This document shows, one piece after another, positions 25,111-34,285 of a stretch of 64,000 nt of DNA. The notes under the pieces were generated by a model that was not told the DNA's origin, did not search any database, and saw only the letters and a program-made list of their open reading frames with translations. The stretch lies in the NCBI GenBank assembly GCA_947450475.1, contig CANFVK010000001.1, positions 682,001-746,000 on the forward strand, read 5' to 3'. The DNA is from Bacteriovoracaceae bacterium. Its GTDB lineage: Bacteria; Bdellovibrionota; Bacteriovoracia; Bacteriovoracales; Bacteriovoracaceae. Both the position numbers and the translations under genes were made by a program. The number at the start of each line of letters is the position of its first letter. Positions within the stretch are counted from its first letter, which is position 1.

Positions 25111-25247
25111 TACCAACATCTTTTTAAAAGAACTAAGAAGTATTTTAGTCAGGTTGTTTATCCATTTTTTAAAAGTTTTCTTGATCAAATAAATGAAAAG
25201 ATTTCTAATTAAAGTGGTTTTGAGTTTTGCCCTAAAAAGGATTTTTT

Positions 25248-26462
25248 ATGATTTTTAAATTTTCTTTATTATTTTTAATTTCTTTGCTTAATCTAGATTG
25301 TTTTAGTTCTGATGTAAAAAATCATATTAACAAATCTCAATCTGCAAAATCAGTATCAAATGATGGCCTCATAAGAAAGGACATGAAGACCATTGCAAAC
25401 ATTATTCAAGAGATGGCCCTTTTCATTGCATCTGAGCAAGAATTTGTAAAAGAATCGAATAAATTGACAATTCAGCAGAACCTTGAAGATTTAAATATTC
25501 TTTTTAGAAATATTAAATCTCATCCTGTTATTTCAATGCAGGGTCTTTCTATTAATCAGATGATTATAAGCGAACAGCTTGAACAGACAGTAAATCTATT
25601 TAAAAAGAACCAGAAGCCTCTCGCCAGAGCAAAGCTTAATGCTACAATGAACCTTTGTATTTCATGCCACTCTCAGTCTCCTGGATTAAGTCAATCTAAA
25701 TCAAAAACTATTATTGATGACAATAAAATTAAGAAGCTAAAAATTAATGAATTTGATAAAGCCGAGCTCCTTTTTGTTCTGAGAGAATATTCCAAGGCAA
25801 TTGCCATCTACGATAATTTTTTAAAAAATTCAAAAAAAGCAGATGATGATGAGAATGTTTTTAAAGCTCTTGAGCGAGAATTGATTTATTTTGTTAAATT
25901 TAAAAAAGATTACACTCAAGCTAAAGCTCATTTTGAAAGCTTAGTCAAAGAAAGTCATTTTGACGAAAAAATAAAGCAAGAAGTAAATGATTGGATAAAA
26001 ATACTTTCAGGAAAAAGCTTGTGGGAAAAGTTTGATTCACGCTTAGTTAAAGAAGAAGAGATGGAAAAATTTATTAGAACATTCATTGTCGATGATGAAG
26101 AGGGACCTATCTTTTCTGTTACAAACTCAACGGATGTCTATGATCTCAACCTTTCTTCAATACTCATAGATTATTATAATAGTCATCCCGAAACTAAGCT
26201 TGGTCCTAGAATTCTTTTCTGGTTAGCTATTTTAGAAAAGAGAACAAATGATGAATTGTTTTTTTCTCTTGGAGATTATTACTTGTTGGTATGTATGGAG
26301 AAATACAGTAAAGATCCAATTGCGAAAGAGTGCTATGAAGCCTATTTAGATGATTTAGAAATTAATTATCTTTCAAAGGAAAATAAATTTCCTGAAGATA
26401 TTCATTTGAAATTAAAAAAATTGGAGAAGTTACTAAATATTCATCCAGAGAAAGAAGAATAA
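25248..26462 (+). CDS. Secreted c-type-heme-like (CISCH) protein with helical C-terminal domain
   Basis: 404 residues. Signal peptide at about 1-20. Residues 25-145 are four predicted helices ending in CISCH at 137-141, a covalent heme-attachment motif placed at the end of the bundle as in class II cytochromes c (cytochrome c'/c-556). The remaining 260 residues are helical and TPR-like (AELLFVLREYSKAIAIYDNFL). The next gene encodes a paralogue with the same layout, two bases downstream. Heme binding is predicted from the motif only, and no cytochrome maturation genes are nearby. Role unknown; perhaps an electron-transfer or gas- or redox-sensing module. Confidence 0.65.
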   Translation: MIFKFSLLFLISLLNLDCFSSDVKNHINKSQSAKSVSNDGLIRKDMKTIANIIQEMALFIASEQEFVKESNKLTIQQNLEDLNILFRNIKSHPVISMQGLSINQMIISEQLEQTVNLFKKNQKPLARAKLNATMNLCISCHSQSPGLSQSKSKTIIDDNKIKKLKINEFDKAELLFVLREYSKAIAIYDNFLKNSKKADDDENVFKALERELIYFVKFKKDYTQAKAHFESLVKESHFDEKIKQEVNDWIKILSGKSLWEKFDSRLVKEEEMEKFIRTFIVDDEEGPIFSVTNSTDVYDLNLSSILIDYYNSHPETKLGPRILFWLAILEKRTNDELFFSLGDYYLLVCMEKYSKDPIAKECYEAYLDDLEINYLSKENKFPEDIHLKLKKLEKLLNIHPEKEE

Positions 26463-26464
26463 TC

Positions 26465-27646
26465 ATGTTTTTGAGATCCTTTGTAGTTTTGACATTCTTG
26501 ATGAGTACTTGTTTTGCTCTTGATCAAAATTCCCATGAAGCAAAAGGAGTTATGAATAATGTTTACGAATCTTTTGTGAAAATTATTCCATATGTTTTTG
26601 ATGAAAAGAACATTGATTTCTTGAAAGACAAAAGAAGTAAGGACGAGTTAATAACTAATATTTCAAATCTTTCAGATATTTTTAAAAATGCCAAGCATGT
26701 AGAGTTTTTTCAGAAGCCTGGTTTTCGACCGAGTCTTAAAGCCATAACTTCACACTTAGACGATACATTGATTTCTGTCCAAACAAATAATGTGTTTTTT
26801 GCTCAAAAAAGGTTAAGAGTTGTTTCGGCTTTATGCATATCTTGTCATACTCAATTGAATGAATCGATTTCACAAAATGCATTTGGAGATTCTGTTGTTA
26901 ATGAAAAACGATCTCGGTTCAAAACAGATTTTGCATTTGCTAATTATCTTTTTCTAGTTAGAAGATTTACGGAATCTATAAATTTTTTTGAAAAATCGAT
27001 TGATAATAATTTATTGATATTTAAAAAAAATAATTCTGAAGCCAGTGAAGAATATTTAGATAAAAGTTTAGATATTAACAATGCCTTAAGGCGAATTTTG
27101 ACTATCCATACAAAGATTTTTTTGTCTCCCAATAAAGCGATTGCATTTTTAGAAAAGCAAAAAAAGAAGAAGAATCTTCCCAAAACCACGATGATTTTGA
27201 TATCTACTTGGATTAAATCACTTAATTCTTGGAAAAATTTTGATACTAATTCTTCGGTTGACGTCGGGGGATTCATCAATAAATATCTTGTTCCATTAGA
27301 GCAGAATAAGTCTAAATTATATGGAGAAGAGGCTGATATAACTCTTTTGATCTCATCCGGAATTTTGTCGAAATATCTTATTGCGCACCATCAGCCGAAC
27401 CTAACGCCTGAAATTTTGTACTGGCTTTCCATTTCAGAAAGAAGACTTTCTGGGACTTATTTTTTCTCATTAAGTGATCTATATCTTAAAGATTGTGTTT
27501 CTGTTTATCCAAAGAATCCGTTCGCTAAAAAGTGCTTTCAAGAATACAAAGACAATTTGTATTTTGGTTACAGTGGCTCGGCCGGGACGGATATTCCTTT
27601 GGAGGAAAAACAAGAACTTGACCGTTTAGAAAAGATATTGAAATAA
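26465..27646 (+). CDS. Secreted CISCH protein, paralogue of the preceding gene
   Basis: 393 residues with signal peptide MFLRSFVVLTFLMSTCFA. CISCH is at 124-128, preceded by a helix similar to that of the upstream protein (AQKRLRVVSALCISCHTQ against ARAKLNATMNLCISCHSQ). The C-terminal domain also matches in outline: LTPEILYWLSISERRLSG against LGPRILFWLAILEKRTND, and FFSLSDLYLKDCVSVYPKNPFAKKC against the equivalent segment. So these are tandem duplicates that have diverged widely outside key positions. The two are presumably co-transcribed and may form a heterodimer. Confidence 0.65.
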   Translation: MFLRSFVVLTFLMSTCFALDQNSHEAKGVMNNVYESFVKIIPYVFDEKNIDFLKDKRSKDELITNISNLSDIFKNAKHVEFFQKPGFRPSLKAITSHLDDTLISVQTNNVFFAQKRLRVVSALCISCHTQLNESISQNAFGDSVVNEKRSRFKTDFAFANYLFLVRRFTESINFFEKSIDNNLLIFKKNNSEASEEYLDKSLDINNALRRILTIHTKIFLSPNKAIAFLEKQKKKKNLPKTTMILISTWIKSLNSWKNFDTNSSVDVGGFINKYLVPLEQNKSKLYGEEADITLLISSGILSKYLIAHHQPNLTPEILYWLSISERRLSGTYFFSLSDLYLKDCVSVYPKNPFAKKCFQEYKDNLYFGYSGSAGTDIPLEEKQELDRLEKILK

Positions 27647-27653
27647 TTTTTAC

Positions 27654-27681
27654 TTGATTTTCTCAGTCTGTAATTTAATAT
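27654..27681 (+). promoter_or_regulatory. Candidate sigma-70-type promoter for the small membrane protein gene
   Basis: TTGATT at 27654-27659 and TAATAT at 27676-27681 are separated by 16 bases, leaving a leader of about 27 bases before the GAGGAAACTATG start region. An inverted pair ACTTGAT/ATCAAGT overlaps it and could instead be a weak terminator for the upstream gene. Confidence 0.35.
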
Positions 27682-27714
27682 CAAGTTATAACTCTTTCAA
27701 ATTTTGAGGAAACT

Positions 27715-27951
27715 ATGGATGAACAAAAATCAGGTACAGTCGGTCAAGCATTGCCAGAAAAAGACTTAAGTGCAAAAGCGATTAAGACCTATCCCACCTC
27801 CTATGTAACAACGAAAGCTCAACTTAATTTACCCAAGAAAATGTTAGTTGAATTAGAGCATTGGCATATTGAAGCCGTTCATATTGTGATTTTCGTTCTT
27901 TTGGTCGTTGGTTTATATGTTACAGTCTGGAAAAAGCCAAATTTAAGATAA
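27715..27951 (+). CDS. Small single-pass membrane protein with juxtamembrane histidines
   Basis: 78 residues. The ribosome site GAGGAAAC precedes the ATG. Residues 1-42 are soluble, residues 57-72 are a hydrophobic helix (IVIFVLLVVGLYVTVW), and the tail is basic (KKPNLR), so the N-terminus probably faces the periplasm or the helix is a C-tail anchor. Histidines 49, 51 and 56 in EHWHIEAVH sit just before the helix. It directly follows two CISCH genes, so a heme or redox partnership is conceivable. No family is recognised. Confidence 0.6.
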   Translation: MDEQKSGTVGQALPEKDLSAKAIKTYPTSYVTTKAQLNLPKKMLVELEHWHIEAVHIVIFVLLVVGLYVTVWKKPNLR

Positions 27952-28188
27952 GTCATTCATCTTTAATATTACGAGTCTCATTTTTTATTTGCCTTCATTT
28001 GAAGACCTTTTCATTGATTAGGTATTAGTTAGCTTTCTTTCATATCTTCTCATTATCGTTTTGGTCATATCTTCTTACTTATGATATTTTTTATATTGAA
28101 ATTACTTATACTGTTTTAAGCAGCTGCGTTGAGTCATGTCTTTTGATTCGACTTTTTATTCTCTATTAGCTTTTTAGGAGAAATATCT

Positions 28189-29943
28189 ATGGGCTCCAGT
28201 GACTCAAGCGATTTTAAGACAAAATCAATTAAGAACGATCCTATCAGTTTATTAATTAAGGAATCTGATGCCTATAACCATTTAGAACAAATTGAACAAT
28301 ATGTTGAGGAAAGCAAGGATCTTAGTGTCTTGCCAGTTCAGCCCATTTATTTGGCCCTTAGAAAGCTTCCGATTGAAAAAGTAGCTGAATATCTCCCGAA
28401 GTTTTCAAAAGAGCAGCGTGAGGTTTTTTTAGATATTGATTTGTGGAGTAAGGACGAAATAGACATAGAAAATTTTACTTTTTGGCTTGAAGCTTATTCT
28501 TTAACTGATTCGGATGAAGTTAAGAAAGATTTTGTAACCAGTGAGCAGTTCTTACTTTACCTTAAGAGCAAATTTAATATTTGGTCATTCGACTCTGAGG
28601 ACCCCAGCTATCCTGATCATGATTACTATTTTTTAACTGATGATACCTTGTTGCTTTTTGAGTTTGATAATTCATATGCTTATGTTGACCATGTTCGCAC
28701 TTTGATTAGGCATCTCTATTATGAATTAGGTGTAGAAGGAGCTTATACTTTTCTTTTTAAGTTAGTTTCAGATTCATTTCTCATTTTGCAAGAAGAACAA
28801 TTTAATTATCGCAAAGATCGAATGAGAGATTTTGGATTTGTAGATTATATGGATGCTTTGGAAATAGAGAATCCATTTATTAATATAGATTTCCTCAATC
28901 AATTTATAAAGAATAAAAAAGCAATTACTGGTGACTTGGATCAAGTTTCTAAGAATCAAAATTTACATAATTCTTCACTTGTTGCATTCAAAGATCATTT
29001 TAAAAAGGTTATTGATGAACTTTTAAAAATTTCAGACCAAAAAAGATTAGATTTTTTACAATTTAATTTTGTAAGATTAATAAATGCACGTTTGGAGCAT
29101 AAAGCGGCACTAAAAAAAGGCTCAGTGGCAATGACCAGAACTGGAGCGCAAACAAAAAATCTGGTACTTTTAGGATTTAACTATCTAAAGTCTGAGCAGA
29201 TAAGGTCACAATATCTTTCTCAATTACCAGAAGAGGGAATCTTTACACTTTTTGATTTTTCAGAGTTATATAAAATTGGAAACTCTTTAATCAAGTTTAA
29301 TCTCAAAGAATTGAAAAAAGCACTTCAATTGAATCAATTTGAAGATGAAAACGAGAAGTTCCTAGGAGATTTTTGGGCTGATTTTTTAGATAATACTTTT
29401 GATGAGCCCGTAAAATTTTGTTCACCAAAGAAAGATAAAGCTGATGCCATAATAGAATTTGAAGAGTACGAATTGTGGTTATATAAAAGTCGGACTTTGA
29501 AAGATCTTTTGCCGTATGCTAAAAAGTTTTTTGATACATTTAATAAATTAAAGAATGAGGGTCGAGTTCAAGATAGTTACTATTTAAACTATACGATTGA
29601 CTCGATTGACTTTGAAGCAATTATTTTAAGTAGTTTTGCCAATTATTTATTGGGTTCATTTGATGAAAAAAATATATTTAAATTGGGTCTAACTATTGAT
29701 GAATTTAAGAAATTTGCCATGTTGGTTATTTCTACAAACGGCAATTTTATTATTACACCAGAGTTATTCAAGAAAATACAAAGTTTTGCCGAAATTTACG
29801 GGCTTAATAACATTTTTGATTTTAATAATTATCTTCAAGAGATATTAAAAAAGCAGTTGGAGGGATACGATTATAATTCTCTTTCATATGATGATTTTCA
29901 GCATGTAGGAGGTCCTATTATTCTCAACGTCAGCAAGCACTAA
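28189..29943 (+). CDS. DUF6178-like cytoplasmic protein of unknown function
   Basis: 584 residues without signal peptide. The opening PISLLIKESDAYNHLEQIEQ, the segment LPKFSKEQREVFLDIDLWSKDEID and the central YYFLTDDTLLLFEFD with RHLYYELGVEGAYTFLFKL resemble DUF6178, a family I associate with deltaproteobacterial lineages; I could not verify this. The protein is helical with no catalytic motif that I recognise. Ribosome site TTAGGAGA is strong. The stop codon overlaps the stop of the convergent gene by four bases. The 237 bases upstream hold only AT-rich sequence. Confidence 0.6.
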   Translation: MGSSDSSDFKTKSIKNDPISLLIKESDAYNHLEQIEQYVEESKDLSVLPVQPIYLALRKLPIEKVAEYLPKFSKEQREVFLDIDLWSKDEIDIENFTFWLEAYSLTDSDEVKKDFVTSEQFLLYLKSKFNIWSFDSEDPSYPDHDYYFLTDDTLLLFEFDNSYAYVDHVRTLIRHLYYELGVEGAYTFLFKLVSDSFLILQEEQFNYRKDRMRDFGFVDYMDALEIENPFINIDFLNQFIKNKKAITGDLDQVSKNQNLHNSSLVAFKDHFKKVIDELLKISDQKRLDFLQFNFVRLINARLEHKAALKKGSVAMTRTGAQTKNLVLLGFNYLKSEQIRSQYLSQLPEEGIFTLFDFSELYKIGNSLIKFNLKELKKALQLNQFEDENEKFLGDFWADFLDNTFDEPVKFCSPKKDKADAIIEFEEYELWLYKSRTLKDLLPYAKKFFDTFNKLKNEGRVQDSYYLNYTIDSIDFEAIILSSFANYLLGSFDEKNIFKLGLTIDEFKKFAMLVISTNGNFIITPELFKKIQSFAEIYGLNNIFDFNNYLQEILKKQLEGYDYNSLSYDDFQHVGGPIILNVSKH

Positions 29944-30278
29944 CTAAAATGAGAATTAAACATTTGCACTAGGTTTTTATAGAATATAGAATCAGGCTTT
30001 GATATGACTTGTGCAATTTGCCGCCTCAGCTCTTTTTTTCTTTTAGATTGTGTTTTTATTAATTTTTCACTCTGTGAAAAGTTCACTTTATTGCCTATTT
30101 TTACAGCTAAAAAATTCTCTAACTTAATAAGTCTAACTTGTTCTTGCTCTAAAAATGTCTGAAGCTCTTGTTTTTCAGCAATGATTAATTCTTCTTTATC
30201 TTTTATTGTGTCTTTTTCAATAATTTCTTCAAATATATCTTCAAATCCATTTTTATTTATTTTATTTCTATCACTCAT
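29940..30278 (-). CDS. Hypothetical coiled-coil protein
   Basis: 112 residues, strongly charged and helical: an acidic start (FEDIFEEIIEKDTIKDKEEL) and a basic KSKRKKELRRQ stretch near the middle of the second half. A coiled coil over about residues 20-60 is likely. It follows the 170-residue gene by one base and is presumably co-translated with it. No family recognised. It ends inside the stop of the DUF6178-like gene. Confidence 0.5.
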   Translation of the reverse strand: MSDRNKINKNGFEDIFEEIIEKDTIKDKEELIIAEKQELQTFLEQEQVRLIKLENFLAVKIGNKVNFSQSEKLIKTQSKRKKELRRQIAQVISKPDSIFYKNLVQMFNSHFS

Positions 30279-30279
30279 A

Positions 30280-30792
30280 TTATTTCTTCACTCCATCTTG
30301 TAGCACTGATTTTAATTCTTCAAGGAAATAGAGCTCTTTTGTTTCAAGGAAAAGTAGTTCTTGAGAAATTGAATCATCATCAAGTTTATTTAAAAGATTA
30401 TATAGATCTAGATTCTTTATTTTTTCCACTTTTATTGAAAGTTTATTGAGTAAATAAATTTCTTTATTTGTTGGTCTTTTAACTTTTTTGAAAAAATGAT
30501 CAGGTAGTTCTTTTACGCTATTGACACAATTTAGAAATGTTTTTGGCCTTGTCGGAGTTATAAGATATAGAGGATAGGGAAAGTTTGGATGTAGGTTCAA
30601 GTCAACCAAAATCTGCTCGAGATTGGCAACGAGTATTTCAATTTCTTGTTTCTTCATACCAGCTAAATTAATATAGGCTGGCACCTGTCCAATTCTAGAT
30701 TCTTCAATTTGAATTTTGATATTTTCGATATCAAAATTATCTATAAGGATTTCTTCATATATTGGAATCTTCATAAAGTTAAATTTTTCCAT
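30280..30792 (-). CDS. Hypothetical protein
   Basis: 170 residues without signal peptide or membrane segment. It has an alpha/beta pattern, e.g. KIPIYEEILIDNF, ILVDLNLHPNFPYPLYLITPT and a C-terminal helical part with LLFLETKELYFLEELKS. No motif recognised. It is the first of two minus-strand genes divergent from the unknown gene and cpaF, with only 65 bases between the two directions. Confidence 0.5.
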   Translation of the reverse strand: MEKFNFMKIPIYEEILIDNFDIENIKIQIEESRIGQVPAYINLAGMKKQEIEILVANLEQILVDLNLHPNFPYPLYLITPTRPKTFLNCVNSVKELPDHFFKKVKRPTNKEIYLLNKLSIKVEKIKNLDLYNLLNKLDDDSISQELLFLETKELYFLEELKSVLQDGVKK

Positions 30793-30857
30793 TATTGAGA
30801 CAATTACTTATTCAGTATAAACTATAAACAATCCAATTATGAATGATTTAGGTACGA
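30793..30857. promoter_or_regulatory. Divergent promoter region
   Basis: The 65 bases hold TTGAGA followed 15 bases later by TATAAA and a second TATAAA (plus strand), and TATACT on the minus strand about 18 bases from TTCATA. Overlapping divergent promoters are plausible; none is a good consensus match. Confidence 0.3.
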
Positions 30858-31556
30858 ATGATTATTTTACCCTTTATTAATATGCCTGATCCGTTTACTC
30901 AACTTCTGTGCCTTGAAGTTAAATCCAATTCAGCCTCGCAATACGATCTTGAAAAAGCCTTAATAGGACATAAGGAAATTAACTTATTAATAAAAAATCT
31001 TTTTAGAGATATTGATCCTGAAGGATCATTATCAAAAATTTTTTCACTAGTGGGTTGGACTGCTATTAGAAATAGACTTACTTCTGCTTATCTAGAATAT
31101 GCAACGACAGGGCATTTTCCCGAGATTGCCAACTTAACATTAATCACTGACTTGATCATGCTAGAAAATAAGTTAAAAAAATTTACAACTCCTGATCACT
31201 CAAGAATTTTTCTCTTGGGTCTTTATTCAAAACTGACCTTAATCAGACAAAAAAAAATTAATGATCCATTTTCGATGACTTCTTTTGCATTAAAGGAGAG
31301 GCATTTTGATTTTCTTAAAAGCTCAAAATCAGTTTCTTATCGCATTGACTGGTTAATGGTTCATCTTTTTTTATTCGAACAATATTTAGGTAGTGATAGA
31401 TTAAATACTCTCTTAATCTCAGGTTCTCGGCTTCAATCACTTTTCGCACTTTTATCTGATGATGAAAAAATCGAAATGATGGAAAATTTATTAGTTTACG
31501 GATCTTCGATAGGTGATAACGAAATATTTTTTAAAGATTTTTCAAACATAGATTAA
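30858..31556 (+). CDS. Hypothetical protein upstream of cpaF
   Basis: 232 residues, mostly helical, no signal peptide and no obvious transmembrane segment. Visible segments include MIILPFINMPDPFTQLLCLE, LVGWTAIRNRLTSAYLEYATTG and a C-terminal region LLSDDEKIEMMENLLVYG. TTTAGG precedes the ATG. It is 15 bases upstream of the CpaF-type ATPase gene and is presumably in one transcript, so it may be a regulator or partner of that ATPase. No family recognised. Confidence 0.55.
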   Translation: MIILPFINMPDPFTQLLCLEVKSNSASQYDLEKALIGHKEINLLIKNLFRDIDPEGSLSKIFSLVGWTAIRNRLTSAYLEYATTGHFPEIANLTLITDLIMLENKLKKFTTPDHSRIFLLGLYSKLTLIRQKKINDPFSMTSFALKERHFDFLKSSKSVSYRIDWLMVHLFLFEQYLGSDRLNTLLISGSRLQSLFALLSDDEKIEMMENLLVYGSSIGDNEIFFKDFSNID

Positions 31557-31571
31557 ACTAAAGGCAAAATA

Positions 31572-32609
31572 ATGAATGCTAATTCAATTTGGAACTTGTT
31601 GAATGATTTGAGTAAAAAAAATGGAATTACTGAAATTCTTATAAATGGGCCAAAGAGCGTATTTGTTGAAAGGGGTGGACAATTTATTCAGCTCAATGCC
31701 AATTTACCTGCTAGTGATATTGTATTATTTATAAAAGAAGTTGCCGATTATAATCAAAAAATATGCAATAAGGATAATCCCATTTTGGATGGTAATTTAC
31801 CAGATGGTTCAAGGATAAATATTATAAACGAACCATTTGTGCAAGGTAGTCCTGCAATTTCAATAAGAAAGTATACGAAATCTATCTCTAGCTTTGACTC
31901 CACACCAAATGCATTTGGTCTCAACCTAAAATGGATAGAGTTTTTTAAAGCTTTGATGGCATCTCGTTTAAATATTGTTGTATCAGGTGGAACAGGGGTA
32001 GGTAAAACAACTTTTTTAAATTTATTAATTAATGAAATATCTAGACATGAAAGATTGATTACGATTGAAGATACTATTGAACTTTCTATTAATTTACCGA
32101 ATGTTGTAAGGCTTGAAGCAGGAGCGAAATCTCTGATTTCAAAAAATGCATTATCTACAAGGGATTTAGTAAAAAACACATTGAGAATGAGACCAGACCG
32201 AATCATAATAGGTGAAACGAGAGGTCCTGAGCTTTTTGATTTACTTCAAGCAATGAACACAGGACATGAGGGAAGTATGACTTCAGTTCATGCGAATTCT
32301 GGTGGAGAATGCCTTTCACGAATGGAGACTCTATTTCTTTTGGCAGGATTTGAAATTCCACTAGTTGTTGTCAGAAAACAAATGACTTCGGCGATAAATT
32401 TTATTGTCCAATTAGGAAGGGATACAGATGGTCAAAGAGTTATAACAGAAATTATCGAAGTCTGTGGAATGGAAGGACAAACGATGCTAACTCAGCCGAT
32501 TGCAGTAAGAGAAGAGGGATTTTTACTTTTTAGAGGTATTGCCCCAAAAGTTTTCGACACTCTTCATCGTCAAGGTGGATTACCTCTTAATTTTTTTGAT
32601 AATTTTTAA
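31572..32609 (+). CDS. CpaF/TadA-type secretion or pilus ATPase
   Basis: 345 residues. Walker A GGTGVGKTT at about 139-147; Asp box TIEDTIELS; arginine finger region and Walker B-like RMRPDRIIIGETRGPE at 206-220; His box GHEGSMTSVHANS at 231-243. These identify the GspE/CpaF P-type hexameric ATPase. It is shorter than typical CpaF (about 450-500), missing part of the N-terminal extension but retaining the NTD core beginning ITEILINGPKSVFVERGG. No TadB/C, secretin or prepilin gene is adjacent, so the partner system must lie elsewhere. Confidence 0.85.
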   Translation: MNANSIWNLLNDLSKKNGITEILINGPKSVFVERGGQFIQLNANLPASDIVLFIKEVADYNQKICNKDNPILDGNLPDGSRINIINEPFVQGSPAISIRKYTKSISSFDSTPNAFGLNLKWIEFFKALMASRLNIVVSGGTGVGKTTFLNLLINEISRHERLITIEDTIELSINLPNVVRLEAGAKSLISKNALSTRDLVKNTLRMRPDRIIIGETRGPELFDLLQAMNTGHEGSMTSVHANSGGECLSRMETLFLLAGFEIPLVVVRKQMTSAINFIVQLGRDTDGQRVITEIIEVCGMEGQTMLTQPIAVREEGFLLFRGIAPKVFDTLHRQGGLPLNFFDNF

Positions 32610-32613
32610 AAGA

Positions 32614-33294
32614 TTAATAATTATCTGATTTGTCTTGATTACCATTTACGATTGCGATCCCTGAACTAGTTCCAAGGCGTGTAGCCCCCAATTTTATATA
32701 TTCAAGGGCAGAGCTTAAATCTTTAATCCCACCAGATGCTTTTACTTGCATATTTTGGTTAATATTATTTTTCATTAGTTCAACACAGTGAAGAGTTGCA
32801 CCTCCATTAGAAAAACCTGTTGAGGTTTTTACGAAATCTGCACCAGCTTTTGCACATAATTTGCATGCAATCGCGATTTCTTCATCATTTAAAAGGCAAA
32901 TTTCAAATATGACTTTTACCAAAACTGATTCTGTGTGTGATAACTTAACAATTTCAGATATCTCCTTTTCAATTAAATCATATTCTCGATTTTTTAATGC
33001 ACCAACATTAATGACCATATCCAGCTCGTCAGCTCCATTTTTAATGGCATCAATAGCTTCAAATTTTTTTACTTCCAAAGTGTTGGCACCAAGAGGAAAG
33101 CCTATAACACTACAAATTTTTACAGATGTTTTTTTTAATAAAAAAGAAGCTAGAGGAACAAAGCAAGGGTTAATGCAAACCGAAAAAAAGCCGTAATCAA
33201 TTGCTTCTTGGCACAATTTCTTTATTTGCAATTCATTAGCTTCTGGCTTAAGTAGGGTATGGTCAATATATTGAGCAATATTGAATGTTTTCAT
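32614..33294 (-). CDS. deoC: Deoxyribose-phosphate aldolase
   Basis: 226 residues, normal for bacterial DeoC. Motifs: IDHTLLKPEA near the start, ICSVIGFPLGAN, GADELDMVINVGALK, the Schiff-base lysine region FVKTSTGFSNGGAT, and VKASGGIKDLSSAL with the second lysine. It interconverts deoxyribose-5-phosphate with glyceraldehyde-3-phosphate and acetaldehyde in nucleoside salvage. AAAGGAA ribosome site before the ATG. It stands alone, ending four bases from the convergent cpaF gene; no other deo gene is nearby. Confidence 0.95.
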   Translation of the reverse strand: MKTFNIAQYIDHTLLKPEANELQIKKLCQEAIDYGFFSVCINPCFVPLASFLLKKTSVKICSVIGFPLGANTLEVKKFEAIDAIKNGADELDMVINVGALKNREYDLIEKEISEIVKLSHTESVLVKVIFEICLLNDEEIAIACKLCAKAGADFVKTSTGFSNGGATLHCVELMKNNINQNMQVKASGGIKDLSSALEYIKLGATRLGTSSGIAIVNGNQDKSDNY

Positions 33295-33337
33295 GGTATT
33301 CCTTTACATTTAGTGGAGATTTTTAAACACTGCTATT

Positions 33338-34285
33338 ATGATTAAATCACGTTGGTTTTACCATCCCTTATTTATATTTATTTTCTCTTTAATTGCTTTG
33401 GGCTCATCCCTCATTATCTATTTGCGATCTTATTTAAAGGTTAATGCAGCTCTTCAGGAAGTTGTTAAAAAGTATAATTTAAATTCCAGTCAATTTTTAG
33501 ACACCGAAGCTTGGGTAATTGTGCTTAGTTTGTCTCTTTTGGTTGCGGTTATTCTTGCGGGTTTGCTCATTATTTATATCTACTACCAAAAAGTTATTCA
33601 ACTCTACCGTCTACAGCAAAATTTCATTAATGGATTTACTCACGAATTAAAAACACCAATTGCTTCGTTGCAATTATTTTTAGAAACCTTCTCAAGACAT
33701 GAAATACCACGACAAGAGCAAATAAAATATTTAGATTTTATGAAGAGGGATACTAAAAGATTATCAGACAATGTTAATCGCATTTTAAATCTAGGCAGAC
33801 TAGAGGATAGAAATTTTGAAGCGGACTTTAGTGAGCAGGATTTAGTAAAGTTGATTCAAAACTTTTTAAAAAATACACCTCATCTTTTTGAAGATGTGGA
33901 AGTCCATTTTAACCACAAATTGGATGTCTTCATTTTACCACTTGATACAGCATTATTCGAAATGATGCTTATGAATTTAATTACTAACGCAATAATTTAC
34001 AATAAGTCATCTGAAAAAAAAATTGAGATAAGCTTGTATTCAAATTACAAAACTGTTTACCTTGATATCAAAGATAACGGTATTGGGATTGAAAAAAATA
34101 ACGCAAAGAAAATATTTAAAAAATTTTTCCAGGTTGGTAAAAGCAGTAAAGGAAGTGGTTTAGGATTGTACATCGTGCACAACATCGCTAAGTTGCACAA
34201 GGTTGAGATCGAAGTCATTAGCCCTGGAATTGGAAAGGGAAGTACATTCAGATTAATTTTCAAAAATAGCAGAAATTATGATTGA
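33338..34285 (+). CDS. Sensor histidine kinase with short periplasmic loop
   Basis: 315 residues. Two transmembrane segments (about 10-30 and 60-84) enclose a loop of only about 30 residues. HisKA: FINGFTHELKTPIASLQ holds the phospho-accepting His. HATPase: N box MNLITNAIIYNKSS, G1 DIKDNGIGIEKN, F box KFFQVGKSSKGSGLGLYIVH. No PAS or HAMP domain is evident. The response regulator gene starts eight bases before its stop. The small loop suggests sensing within or near the membrane. The signal is unknown; fabI is immediately downstream of the pair. Confidence 0.93.
   Translation: MIKSRWFYHPLFIFIFSLIALGSSLIIYLRSYLKVNAALQEVVKKYNLNSSQFLDTEAWVIVLSLSLLVAVILAGLLIIYIYYQKVIQLYRLQQNFINGFTHELKTPIASLQLFLETFSRHEIPRQEQIKYLDFMKRDTKRLSDNVNRILNLGRLEDRNFEADFSEQDLVKLIQNFLKNTPHLFEDVEVHFNHKLDVFILPLDTALFEMMLMNLITNAIIYNKSSEKKIEISLYSNYKTVYLDIKDNGIGIEKNNAKKIFKKFFQVGKSSKGSGLGLYIVHNIAKLHKVEIEVISPGIGKGSTFRLIFKNSRNYD

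Noticed and set aside
26944..27279. 111-residue frame antisense to the second CISCH gene
   Set aside because: Low-complexity antisense reading of Lys/Asn-rich codons.
31754..32206. 150-residue frame antisense to the cpaF gene
   Set aside because: Complement of the conserved ATPase core; no independent start signal.
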